The position numbers were made by a program, and so were the translations under genes. A stretch of 64,000 nt of DNA from Thermocoleostomius sinensis A174 (lineage in GTDB: Bacteria; Cyanobacteriota; Cyanobacteriia; Elainellales; Elainellaceae): the NCBI RefSeq assembly GCF_026802175.1, contig NZ_CP113797.1:845026-909025 (forward strand), written 5' to 3'. The notes beneath the pieces were generated by a model that saw nothing but the letters and a program-made list of their open reading frames with translations, was not told where the DNA came from and did no database searches. This document shows positions 18,032-26,309 of the stretch, in pieces; the first letter of the stretch is position 1, and each line of letters starts with the position of its first letter.

Positions 18032-20881
18032 ATGAGGTATTCTGCTTTTTATCCCCGTCTGAGTCTTGCGCTCAGCCTTTGCCTAAACATTACCCTTGGG
18101 CTGGAATTGTTTCGCCCTCCAATGGCCCAAGCTCAAGTTCGCGCCGATCGCACTTTGTCTCGTACCTCACAAGTCGATCTAGACGGGAATCGCTGGGTGA
18201 TCACGGAAGGAACACTCAGAGGAACTAATTTGTTTCATAGTTTTGAAGAATTTTCTGTGCCGGAGAATGGGACAGCTTCGTTTCAAGGCATTGATCCAGC
18301 CATTGCTAACATCTTTGCGCGAGTCACAGGACAACTGCGTTCTAATATCAATGGCACGATCGAAGCGTTACAAACCAATGGAGCACTGAGTTCCGCTAAT
18401 CTATTTTTACTAAACCCCAACGGCATTCTGTTTGGGCCCAATGCCCGGCTCAATTTGGGTGGTTCATTTATTGCGACTACAGCCGATCGCATTCAATTTG
18501 CCAATGGGGTACAGTTCAGCGCCAGCACGCCTCAAGATGTTCCCTTGCTAACAGTTAGCACGCCGATTGGGTTGCAGTTTGGCAGCAATCCAGGTCGCAT
18601 TATGAACCGATCGATGGCGCAAAATTTCAGTAGCACTGGCGAGGTTCTGCTTGATCCGTTTGATGGTGAAGCACGCGGTCTCAGAGTGTTGCCAGGTCAA
18701 ACCTTGGCGCTAGTAGGCGGTTCTATCAGGTTACGCGGAGGGGGATTGGTGGCAGGAAGCGAGAACACTGAACCGGGTGGACGGATTGAATTAGCCAGTG
18801 TGGGGGCTAACGAAGTTGTTCGCCTCATTCCTAGCACAATGGGTTGGAGCTTAGGGGTGACGCCCGGGCAGAATTTTGATGATATTCGCTTGTCGCAAGG
18901 GGCAATTGTCAACACCAGCGGCAACAGCGGCGGTGCCATTGTTGTACAGGGTCGCAATATTCGACTAAGTGGCGGTTCGCAGTTCCTGTCCGTGACGCAG
19001 GCGGGCAGGGGTGAGTCTATGATTGTGAATGCCACCGATCGCCTGATCGTCACCGGAGCCTCTGATCAAGGAAATAGTTTGCTGTATACGGAAACCCAAG
19101 CAAGTGGTTCTGCTGGCGACATTCAACTTTCTGCCAGACAACTCCAAATCAGCGATGCCGGGTTTATTACGTCTCTGTCGTCTGGAAGCGGCAAGGGCGG
19201 GGATGTGATGGTGAATGCCGTGGAGACCATTGAGGTGATTGGCAGACCCAGCAGCTTGGTAACGTTGGCCGATGGAGACGGAGCGGCCGGAGATTTACAG
19301 ATTTCCACCCGACAATTGCATATTCTTGAGGGTGGCGAAGTGGGATCGATCGCCAGTGGTACTGGACGCGGCGGGAATGTAATGGTCAACGCTTCAGAGT
19401 CAGTGAATATCATTGGCATTTCTACTGCTCCTGAGTTGACCGATGACGATCGGGGGGGCAATTTGTTGGCCCAAACCCAAGCAAACGGTGAAAATGCGGG
19501 AGCCGCTGGAAATATTACCGTTACAACCGATCGCCTGTTGTTACAAAACGGTGGACAGATTGCATCATCGACTGTAGGCGGTGGGGATGCGGGACGGCTA
19601 ACGGTACGGGCTAGAGACATTGAGTTAACGGGAATTGCGCTAGACGATGACGGGTCTCCGTTTTTGTCGTCGCTGGAAGATGGGAGTTTACCGTATCCCA
19701 GCGGTCTGTTTTCGGGAACCGGGCCGGGATCTACGGGCAGCGGAGGACAGTTGCGCGTGACAGCCGATCGTTTAAGCTTACGCAATGGGGCTGTGCTGCA
19801 AACTAACACCTTTGGCAGTGGCAATGCTGGCAATATGGAAATTCGCGTCAGAGAGTTTATTACAGTCAGCGGTCGTGCTCCGGGTAATTTAATCCCTACC
19901 GGAATTACCGCGATTTCTGGCGGATTTCCTGGATCGGGATTTCGAGAAGTGCGTCGTGCGACAGGCAGCAGCGGTAATATTCAGATTACAACTCAAGATT
20001 TGCGCCTTGAAGACGGGGCAGTCATTGCAACTAGTAGCATTAATCCGGCGGCAGCGGGGGCCGGACAGCTACAAATTCAAGCCCGATCGATCGCCCTCAG
20101 CAACAATGCCCAACTCAACGCTCGCACCGAATCGGGAGGTCGCGACAGTGCCACGATTGATCTACGCGGCTTAGAGCTACTGAGTTTGCAAGGCGGCAGC
20201 CAAATTACCACTCGTGCTGGGATAGAAACTGGCGGCGGCAATGGGGGCACCATTCGCATACAAGCCCGTTACATCGTGGCAGAACCTGTTGGTGATAACG
20301 ATATTTCTGCGGATGCAGGTCAGGGGGATGGAGGAGATGTCGATATTACAGCAAACATTATTGGATTGGTTCAGCAAGATCGCCCCACCTCTCCGCAAAG
20401 TGGGATCACTGCCAGTTCCGAGCAAGGCGTCAGCGGCACAATTACCATCCGTTCACCCGAATTTGACCCCACTCGTGGATTACTAGAATTGCCAACGGAT
20501 ATTGTGGATAGGTCGCGGTTGATTGCTCGAACTTGCCGTCCAGCCAATCCGGATGCTCCTCAAAGCGCGTTTGTCATCACTGGGCGCGGTGGATTGCCCT
20601 CTAGCCCTCGCGATCCGGGCAGCAGCAACCCCGTAGAATCAGATTGGGTGACCCTTCCCCCTCAAACGGAACCGACGGAACTCTCCACAACAACAGCCAT
20701 CTCTCCAGAAACTGCAATGCCAGAATTGGCAACGGGTTCACAGCCTCCTAACTCACAGACAATTGTAGAAGCCCAAGGTTGGCAAATCGGAACACAGGGT
20801 GAGATTGAGTTGGTGGCTTACTCTCAAAATCGCTCGATCGCTCCAGCAATCGAACAAAATCCTCCTTGCCCAACGCCCTAA
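18032..20881 (+). CDS. Two-partner-secretion exoprotein (filamentous hemagglutinin N-terminal domain)
   Basis: A 949-aa secreted protein with a signal peptide (residues 1-35, cleavage likely near PPMAQAQ) and a TPS domain at about 35-270. The TPS hallmarks are NLFHSFEEFSVPENGTASF, ANLFLLNPNGILFGPNARLN and GSFIATTADRI. The rest is a long right-handed beta-helix rich in Gly/Asn/Ser repeats of type GGNVMVNASESVNIIG and GAAGNITVTTDRLLLQNGG. The C-terminal 130 residues are a Pro/Thr-rich tail with two cysteines. Export would need a TpsB outer-membrane partner, which is not in the window. Many cyanobacteria carry such proteins; adhesion is a likely role but unproven. Confidence 0.9.
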   Translation: MRYSAFYPRLSLALSLCLNITLGLELFRPPMAQAQVRADRTLSRTSQVDLDGNRWVITEGTLRGTNLFHSFEEFSVPENGTASFQGIDPAIANIFARVTGQLRSNINGTIEALQTNGALSSANLFLLNPNGILFGPNARLNLGGSFIATTADRIQFANGVQFSASTPQDVPLLTVSTPIGLQFGSNPGRIMNRSMAQNFSSTGEVLLDPFDGEARGLRVLPGQTLALVGGSIRLRGGGLVAGSENTEPGGRIELASVGANEVVRLIPSTMGWSLGVTPGQNFDDIRLSQGAIVNTSGNSGGAIVVQGRNIRLSGGSQFLSVTQAGRGESMIVNATDRLIVTGASDQGNSLLYTETQASGSAGDIQLSARQLQISDAGFITSLSSGSGKGGDVMVNAVETIEVIGRPSSLVTLADGDGAAGDLQISTRQLHILEGGEVGSIASGTGRGGNVMVNASESVNIIGISTAPELTDDDRGGNLLAQTQANGENAGAAGNITVTTDRLLLQNGGQIASSTVGGGDAGRLTVRARDIELTGIALDDDGSPFLSSLEDGSLPYPSGLFSGTGPGSTGSGGQLRVTADRLSLRNGAVLQTNTFGSGNAGNMEIRVREFITVSGRAPGNLIPTGITAISGGFPGSGFREVRRATGSSGNIQITTQDLRLEDGAVIATSSINPAAAGAGQLQIQARSIALSNNAQLNARTESGGRDSATIDLRGLELLSLQGGSQITTRAGIETGGGNGGTIRIQARYIVAEPVGDNDISADAGQGDGGDVDITANIIGLVQQDRPTSPQSGITASSEQGVSGTITIRSPEFDPTRGLLELPTDIVDRSRLIARTCRPANPDAPQSAFVITGRGGLPSSPRDPGSSNPVESDWVTLPPQTEPTELSTTTAISPETAMPELATGSQPPNSQTIVEAQGWQIGTQGEIELVAYSQNRSIAPAIEQNPPCPTP

Positions 20882-20902
20882 GCTTGTCTATCTCGACTCA
20901 AT

Positions 20903-20930
20903 AAAAAACCCCCGCAACGCCTTGCAGGGA
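20903..20930 (-). terminator. Rho-independent terminator of the head-domain array
   Basis: On the minus strand the stem CCCTGCAA / TTGCGGGG (loop GGCG, one G-T pair) is followed directly by TTTTTT. It lies 54 nt beyond the stop of the last array gene and 22 nt beyond the convergent TPS gene. It supports real leftward transcription of the array. Confidence 0.75.
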
Positions 20931-20983
20931 TTGATGAAGCAGTTAAACGTCTGTTGAATGAAGTTTGTAGAGGAAACTTGATC

Positions 20984-22210
20984 CTACATTCGAGTGACTG
21001 AAAGTGTCACTTCGCCTTCGTTGTCCTCTAAATAGGTATCGTAGAAGAAGGCGCAAACAGTAGCTGGTTCCAGCACATCCAGCAGTAACGTGTCACCATA
21101 ACCATTCAGCGACGACCAAGTCGCCCCGACCGTCACACCTGTCTTACGATTGATCACGGTTCCGCCATAAATCCACAGCAGCACGATCGGCTCTCCGGCA
21201 AACCCAGAATTAGCGCGATAGCCAAATGTACCACTCTTGAGCCTAATCGCATAGGTTCCTGGTTGCAATGTCTTAGAAACCGAAACCTCTTGCTCTAATT
21301 TCCGCATCGAGTCTGGATCGATGAAGTAACAGTTGCGCCGGCTATCGATCGTCAAATCTTCACTGTAGGTAGGACCTTCGATCGTCACTACCACTTGTCC
21401 TTCGTTGTCCTCTAGGTAAGTATCAAAGAAGAAGCCGCAGAGGGTGACTGGTTCCAGTACCTCCAGTACCAATGAGTCACCAATTCCATTCAGAGTGGAC
21501 CACGTAGCACCAACCTCAACGCCCGTCTTGCGGTTTACGACCTTGCCACCATAAATCCAAAGGAGAACCAAAGGTTCGCCTTCATGCCCCGACTCGATGC
21601 GATAGTCGAACGCACCGCTCTTGAGTTTGATCGTATAAGTACCAGGTTGCAGCACTCTAGACACTGACGTTTGATGCTGGAGGCGACCCATTGCAGCCGG
21701 GTCAATCAAGAAGCAGTTGCGCCGGCTATGAACAATCAGATCCTCTTCCGAAAAGGACGACTGATACTGCGGTGTCGATTGGGGGCTGGTGGAATAGCCT
21801 TCTACCGTAGCAGTTTGGTATTGAGCGACTGGCTGAGCAATGACTGGTTCAGGTCTAGGCTCATAGGTTGGTTGTTCCGTAGGCTGGTAGGAAACAGCCG
21901 GCTGAGTTGTCGATCGGTACGGTGCTGTGGGGTATGTAACCGTCTGATTGACAGTTGTCTGCGTCGTTGTGGACTGCTCTGTAAAGGGGTTAGACGACAT
22001 AGTTTCGCTCGTAACGGGGCAGGAGAGTCCGGCATCGATCTCTTCTACTTTGCGAACCTTGCGAACCAGGGTAATTTCTTCTTCGCGGCGAATGACGGTG
22101 CGGATAGGAGCTAAGCACACGACATCGCGACGGGCATCCCGTCCAAAACTATCAAAACTCAGGGTGCTGATATCAGTGGGAATGATTGAGGGGTTTGACT
22201 GATCGCTCAT
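20984..22210 (-). CDS. Constant-head protein D: head, Pro/Thr/Gln linker and two tandem ~125-aa beta domains
   Basis: A 408-aa protein of no family I recognise. Residues about 9-77 are the head shared with the next three genes (SFDSFGRDARRDVVCLAP, RREEEITLVRKVRKVEEIDA, GLSCPVTSETMSSNPF). Residues about 78-152 are a Thr/Pro/Gln-rich linker. Then come two tandem repeats, about 156-280 and 284-408. Each contains HSRRNC or DSRRNC, LQPGTY(T/A)I(K/R)LKSG, VLLWIYGG, VGATWS(T/S)LNG and DTYLEDNEG, with alternating hydrophobics typical of beta sandwiches. There is no signal peptide. The ATG at 22210 has GGAGAG upstream. It is the last gene of the array and ends at a terminator. Confidence 0.8.
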   Translation of the reverse strand: MSDQSNPSIIPTDISTLSFDSFGRDARRDVVCLAPIRTVIRREEEITLVRKVRKVEEIDAGLSCPVTSETMSSNPFTEQSTTTQTTVNQTVTYPTAPYRSTTQPAVSYQPTEQPTYEPRPEPVIAQPVAQYQTATVEGYSTSPQSTPQYQSSFSEEDLIVHSRRNCFLIDPAAMGRLQHQTSVSRVLQPGTYTIKLKSGAFDYRIESGHEGEPLVLLWIYGGKVVNRKTGVEVGATWSTLNGIGDSLVLEVLEPVTLCGFFFDTYLEDNEGQVVVTIEGPTYSEDLTIDSRRNCYFIDPDSMRKLEQEVSVSKTLQPGTYAIRLKSGTFGYRANSGFAGEPIVLLWIYGGTVINRKTGVTVGATWSSLNGYGDTLLLDVLEPATVCAFFYDTYLEDNEGEVTLSVTRM

Positions 22211-22231
22211 ATCTCTCTCCAATAGGGACGA

Positions 22232-22507
22232 CTAGATGGCGGCGGCGGGCATAGGTTGGGTATGGGCAGTGGACTGTCCGGCTGGCTCAACTAAGGGATT
22301 GGTAGATAAGGGGGCGCTGCTGATAGGGCAGGAGAGTCCGGCATCGATCTCTTCTACTTTGCGAACCTTGCGAACCAGGGTAATTTCTTCTTCGCGGCGA
22401 ATGACGGTGCGGATAGGAGCTAAGCACACGACATCGCGACGGGCATCCCGTCCAAAACTATCAAAACTCAGGGTGCTGATATCAGTGGGAATGGTTAAAT
22501 CACTCAT
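22232..22507 (-). CDS. Constant-head protein C: head with short variable tail
   Basis: A 91-aa protein from the ATG at 22507 (MSDLTIPTDISTLSFDS). Residues about 5-62 are the shared head. Its 168 nt from 22326 to 22493 are identical, by direct comparison, to 22017-22184 in gene D. After LSCPISSAPLSTNPL the protein departs into a unique Ala/Pro/Gln tail (ending MPAAAI). It ends 21 nt before the ATG of gene D, suggesting co-translation. A T-tailed hairpin lies just upstream of its start. Function unknown; the neighbouring copies and conserved frame argue that it is a real gene. Confidence 0.72.
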   Translation of the reverse strand: MSDLTIPTDISTLSFDSFGRDARRDVVCLAPIRTVIRREEEITLVRKVRKVEEIDAGLSCPISSAPLSTNPLVEPAGQSTAHTQPMPAAAI

Positions 22508-22538
22508 CGCAGAACAAAAAAGCATCAATCTTGAATCT

Positions 22539-22565
22539 GAAAAATGCCACGTATCTTGGTGGCAT
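22539..22565 (-). terminator. Terminator or attenuator inside the head-domain array
   Basis: Read on the minus strand, ATGCCAC and GTGGCAT form a 7-bp stem with an 8-nt loop and are followed by TTTTTC. It lies 107 nt beyond the stop of gene B and only 32 nt before the start of gene C. That leaves little room for a separate promoter, so genes C and D may depend on read-through. Confidence 0.55.
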
Positions 22566-22671
22566 GGAAAAATGATGGTCAGGCATTCGAGATACAATCA
22601 CCAAAATGCCTAAACCACCATTCTCAGCAACCAGCAGCAACCTGATAGTTCAAGTTGCTGTCTCTCAGTTG

Positions 22672-22908
22672 CTATTGCACAAACGGATTAGACGACATGG
22701 TTTCGCTCGTAACGGGGCAGGAGAGTCCGGCATCGATCTCTTCTACTTTGCGAACCTTGCGAACCAGGGTAATCTCTTCTTCGCGGCGAATGACGGTGCG
22801 GATAGGAGCTAAGCACACGACATCGCGACGGGCATCCCGTCCAAAGCTGTCGAAGCTCAGGGCGCTGACATCGGAGGGAATAACATAACCGTTTTGTTGT
22901 TCGCTCAT
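22672..22908 (-). CDS. Constant-head protein B: head only
   Basis: A 78-aa protein from the ATG at 22908, preceded by GGAGAC. It is MSEQQNGYVIPSDVSALS followed by the full head and ends shortly after TMSSNPFVQ, so it is essentially the head domain alone. It differs from protein A at only a few positions near the N-terminus and at one residue in the head (T for V in EEEI(T/V)LV). Two conserved cysteines (VVCLAP and LSCPV) and a highly charged middle segment are present. No signal peptide, no membrane span, no recognised family. Confidence 0.72.
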   Translation of the reverse strand: MSEQQNGYVIPSDVSALSFDSFGRDARRDVVCLAPIRTVIRREEEITLVRKVRKVEEIDAGLSCPVTSETMSSNPFVQ

Positions 22909-22978
22909 GAGAGTCTCCAAGAATATTGCAAGAACTAAGAACTAAATTGCAAAAACTAAATCGTAGGCATTAAGCGAT

Positions 22979-22992
22979 CGCCTTTCGAGGCG
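22979..22992. other. Small stem-loop between array genes A and B
   Basis: CGCCT-TTCG-AGGCG forms a 5-bp stem with a four-base loop, 11 nt beyond the stop of gene A. There is no T-tract. It could be a processing site or a weak pause in the array transcript. Confidence 0.35.
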
Positions 22993-23003
22993 AAATCGAT
23001 CGA

Positions 23004-23240
23004 CTATTGCACAAACGGATTAGACGACATGGTTTCGCTCGTAACGGGGCAGGAGAGTCCGGCATCGATCTCTTCTACTTTGCGAACCTTACGAACCAAC
23101 ACGATCTCCTCTTCGCGGCGAATGACGGTGCGGATAGGAGCTAAGCACACGACATCGCGACGGGCATCCCGTCCAAAGCTGTCGAAGCTCAAAGCATTGA
23201 TATCAGCGGGAACGACATAACCACTTTGCTGTTCGCTCAT
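23004..23240 (-). CDS. Constant-head protein A: head only, promoter-proximal copy
   Basis: A 78-aa protein from the ATG at 23240 (MSEQQSGYVVPADINALS) with a GGAGAC ribosome binding site, the first gene in the transcription order of the array. Its head is the same as in B, C and D apart from the V substitution in EEEIVLV. At DNA level it is the most diverged of the four. Upstream lies a 1.6-kb AT-rich stretch that should hold the promoter. As with its neighbours, no known family is recognised, and function is open: structural head, regulatory peptide and modified-peptide precursor are all conceivable. Confidence 0.72.
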   Translation of the reverse strand: MSEQQSGYVVPADINALSFDSFGRDARRDVVCLAPIRTVIRREEEIVLVRKVRKVEEIDAGLSCPVTSETMSSNPFVQ

Positions 23241-24862
23241 GAGAGTCTCCAAAAACTAACGTTGGCAACTAAATAAAACCGACTAAACAGAACCTGCTTA
23301 GAAAAGCTGAGACAGAACAGAGTTGCAACTCAAGTTGAACAGATTAACCAGTTCAAACCATTGAGCAGGATAGAAGTTGAACGAGCATCACCCTATTTGG
23401 CAACTTTAATTAAAACCAGTAATAGAGTAAATCAATCGTTAAAAATACCCCTTGAAATCTCTGTTCTTTGTAATACCTTTTGGTATTAACAACGATTTAT
23501 AGACTACCCTTTATTTGCTCATTTGTAAACCCTAGTTTTTGATTTCATCTATTAATTTTTTGAGAAATTCCTGGTAGCTAACTTGATCAAATTATCTACA
23601 TAAAAAACTAGATAACAGCGCAATTAATAGGCAATAAAGAGTATTGTGAAAGACGATCGTCAAACAATCAAGCATTCACTGAATCCTCAATATTACCCAC
23701 ACTATTTTATGGGTATTACCGCTATTACCCTTACCAAATGCCGCTTTTGACAACATTTAGTATGTTGAAACTTATGAAATTCCTTTTTACAAATTAACTA
23801 ATCATGAGAATTAATGGCTGGATGAGATCGATTTATATGATCGCCTTCAATGAAGCAAAATATTGACCGTTTGAAGTACATGACAATCTGCTTAAAACCA
23901 GTCAACTGCCTACATGGCTATGTTTCTATTCTTCTTTAATCTCAAATTTTTCAATCTCATATCTATTTCAACCGACATAGCATGATCCACATTCAGTGAT
24001 AATTCACAAGCACACCTTGATCACTCACCAAAGATCACTCACCAAACACCGCACAAACATCGAACTGGGAAATAACTTCGCAGTTCGCTACACACAAGCA
24101 CATGGCTTGCCAATATTTCAACAATTCCTGAGATGTAAACTCTTAGGACAAGAGCTAGGAATGATAAGGAAAATTGACCTAATTATTAAAGTCAAACCCA
24201 AATACTATTGACGATCAACGTTGTTACAATCGCGACTATGTAACAGCCTACCAGGTGCACCTCCATAGAACTTGGAATCTATAGAGGCCATTCATAAATT
24301 CCTGCGATCTACAGCCTTTACAGTCTACAGTTTCGATTCACCACCAATTTTTGTAAGAGTTGTCGATCGAACCAATGAGAACAATGCTTGTCTGGAAACC
24401 CAACTTGATGATTCGCCAGTCAGTTTGTTGTTAGGAAACCCAATTTTCTCTGTCTACTCTGTCTGATGTCTAAGCTGAACCTCACACTCTAGGCGATGAG
24501 CCATGGCTCCAATTAGCGCAAAATCCAGTGAAGACATCCGGAGGAAGCTCGTCTATCTATGTACTGGCTACAGTATCAAATTTTGTTGCCCTTTTGAAGT
24601 TATCTGCTAGACATTTCCAATTTTCTTAATTTTTATCCGTCTAATAATTAGTTTCTGTCGTAAAATCCGTAATTTATTGGCGAGTCTTAGCAAAAACCTG
24701 GGTATTTATAATTGGAGCCTTATCTCTACTCTGTCTACCTATAGTGTGGTTTCGATCGGCAACCGCTTGATTTGGGTTTCGATCGCAATCTCTCCATGGT
24801 CAGCCATCGGGTGCTGTCGCGCTGACCTTTGACATTATTCATCCAAAAGGAGAACCGTCTCT
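23241..24862. other. 1.6-kb AT-rich stretch without a convincing gene
   Basis: Two short plus-strand frames (23,996-24,211 and 24,272-24,466) lack ribosome binding sites and coding-like composition, so I do not call them. The stretch contains hairpins built on TACC/GGTA words: TAATACC-TTTT-GGTATTA at 23,471-23,488 and TACCCA...TGGGTA at 23,694-23,715, with further ATTACC words to about 23,735. It separates the divergent head array and the small gene at 24,863. A regulatory leader or a small RNA is possible. Confidence 0.45.
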
Positions 24863-25096
24863 ATGTTCGAATTCAAGCCACTATTTCAGAGCCGCCATCG
24901 TTATCTTGTCAACTACACCGCCTACGCTGGACACAAGAACGAAATTGAGATTCAAGGCACTCGCTGCCGAGTGATTAGCGATCGGGCTTTAACTGGACAA
25001 GAGATTGCCGAAGAGGTTGCCTATCATATTCGTGAGCAAGATAGCCTGCCCGTTAGTCATATTGTGATCCATTCGCTAGCGCAGCTAGGAGCCTAA
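24863..25096 (+). CDS. Conserved-looking small protein, unknown function
   Basis: A 77-aa soluble protein with a clear AAAGGAG ribosome binding site ahead of the ATG at 24863. It has balanced composition (MFEFKPLFQSRHRYLVNYTAYAGHK at the start in two segments, then GQEIAEEVAYHIREQD), suggesting a small alpha/beta fold. No signal peptide or membrane span. I do not recognise a family. The downstream neighbour is convergent (a pentapeptide protein ending 27 nt away), so context says little. Confidence 0.65.
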   Translation: MFEFKPLFQSRHRYLVNYTAYAGHKNEIEIQGTRCRVISDRALTGQEIAEEVAYHIREQDSLPVSHIVIHSLAQLGA

Positions 25097-25122
25097 TTTC
25101 GGGTTCTTGGTTTTCACGGGAA

Positions 25123-26223
25123 TCATGACTCAAGCCGATCGGGAATGCCCTCGCACCCACCCGGAATTGTGCTGCGAGTTTTTGGCCCACCCCATGCGCA
25201 GCAGTAGTAGCGCTGAGCCGGTGATAGCCGTTTAGCTCCCGTGAAATCTGCCCCCTCGATCACGGCTCCGGTAAACTCACCATTGGCGTAATTGGGTTGA
25301 TGGATGGCAGTGCGGGGGGTTGCAGTGGTTGACTTGCCATAGAAGAAGCGAACGCGGTGTAAGTCGGCTCCGGCAAAGCAGGCCTCAGACAAAATGCTAC
25401 GGGCTAGGTTGGCACGAACTAGGTCACAATGGCTGAGATTGGCGCGGATCAGATTGATATCGCTGAGATCAGTCCACCGTAGATCGGTACCTGCCAAATC
25501 AGCGCCTGCTAGCATCACCCCCAAATGAATGACACGCAACCCAGCCTGCCGATCTTCTGAATAGACTCCCCTGCCGTCTAGAATTGGCCGTCCCAATAAC
25601 TGATCGCGTTTGAGGGGAGTAATTAACCCCGATCGCGACAGAAACCGTAATACCTTCGCTTTGCCACTGGCATCGATACTACTCAAAATGGCAGCAGTCC
25701 GTCCCTCGGCGATGGCTCGTTCCATCGGAAAATCTTCTAACAGTCCATCCTCCGTCAACATGAGTTCTGCAATGCCATCAAAGTAAGCATCTATGGTTTG
25801 CTGTTGAGTGATAGTATTTGAGCGAATGGTCAAATCTTTAGAAATGACATATTGCTGCCAAGAGACATAGACGGCTAGCATAGCGATCAGAATTTGCCCT
25901 AATGCTCCCAAAATCGATCCGAGGGTGCTGACTTTTTGCCAATCTAGCTGCCAAAAAGTAGCGATCGCGCGCTGCCCAATTGGACTCATGAGGAACAAGC
26001 CGCTACTAGCGACAACAATTCCTAGGTGAGCGGCGGTCGATCGCCACTGTGATGGTGTCAGCACATTGCGCAGAGCCGGCAAGCCAACCCGTCCAATGAC
26101 AGCGGTAGATAGGATCAGCGCGATTCCAGTCCCAATTAAGCTGACTCCCGTGTTGCCAGCCAGCCACCCCACTACCGTTAGCGCGATCGCAAACAGAATC
26201 GTTAACTCTACAGCAGCTTTCAT
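25123..26223 (-). CDS. Membrane-anchored pentapeptide-repeat protein
   Basis: A 366-aa protein. The N-terminal 130 residues contain four hydrophobic helices (about 5-22, 26-42, 65-85 and 103-122). A cytosolic helical segment follows at about 130-230. The C-terminal part (about 235-335) has A(D/N)LxX pentapeptide repeats: LAGADLAGTDLRWTDLSDINL, then ANLSHCDLVRANLARSILSE, and a last group FTGAVIEGADFTGA. Pentapeptide repeats fold as a right-handed quadrilateral beta helix, and their cellular role is mostly unknown. The last 30 residues include a CC pair and many Gly/Pro. It lies 86 nt downstream of a second pentapeptide gene on the same strand, so they are probably co-transcribed. Confidence 0.82.
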   Translation of the reverse strand: MKAAVELTILFAIALTVVGWLAGNTGVSLIGTGIALILSTAVIGRVGLPALRNVLTPSQWRSTAAHLGIVVASSGLFLMSPIGQRAIATFWQLDWQKVSTLGSILGALGQILIAMLAVYVSWQQYVISKDLTIRSNTITQQQTIDAYFDGIAELMLTEDGLLEDFPMERAIAEGRTAAILSSIDASGKAKVLRFLSRSGLITPLKRDQLLGRPILDGRGVYSEDRQAGLRVIHLGVMLAGADLAGTDLRWTDLSDINLIRANLSHCDLVRANLARSILSEACFAGADLHRVRFFYGKSTTATPRTAIHQPNYANGEFTGAVIEGADFTGAKRLSPAQRYYCCAWGGPKTRSTIPGGCEGIPDRLES

Positions 26224-26309
26224 AGCAAGGGGCGTATCCCGAATCGAGGAGGAGGTCTCTGCTAGGGCGATCGCTCCCTGAAACTGACTCAGAGAGGACA
26301 GCCGTAAGA

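Noticed and set aside
21671-22888. Plus-strand frames opposite the head array
   Set aside because: They are antisense to the four paralogues and duplicate for the same reason. The minus frames have ribosome binding sites and a terminator.
22672-23240. Cyanobactin/RiPP precursor peptides
   Set aside because: The short head proteins with conserved N-termini and Cys near the end (DAGLSCP) recall precursor recognition elements, but the conserved part extends through the would-be core. No protease, cyclodehydratase, radical-SAM or ABC peptidase gene is nearby. Kept only as one open option.
23996-24466. Two short plus-strand frames in the long AT-rich stretch
   Set aside because: No ribosome binding site, a TTG start in one case, and composition matching translated AT-rich spacer.
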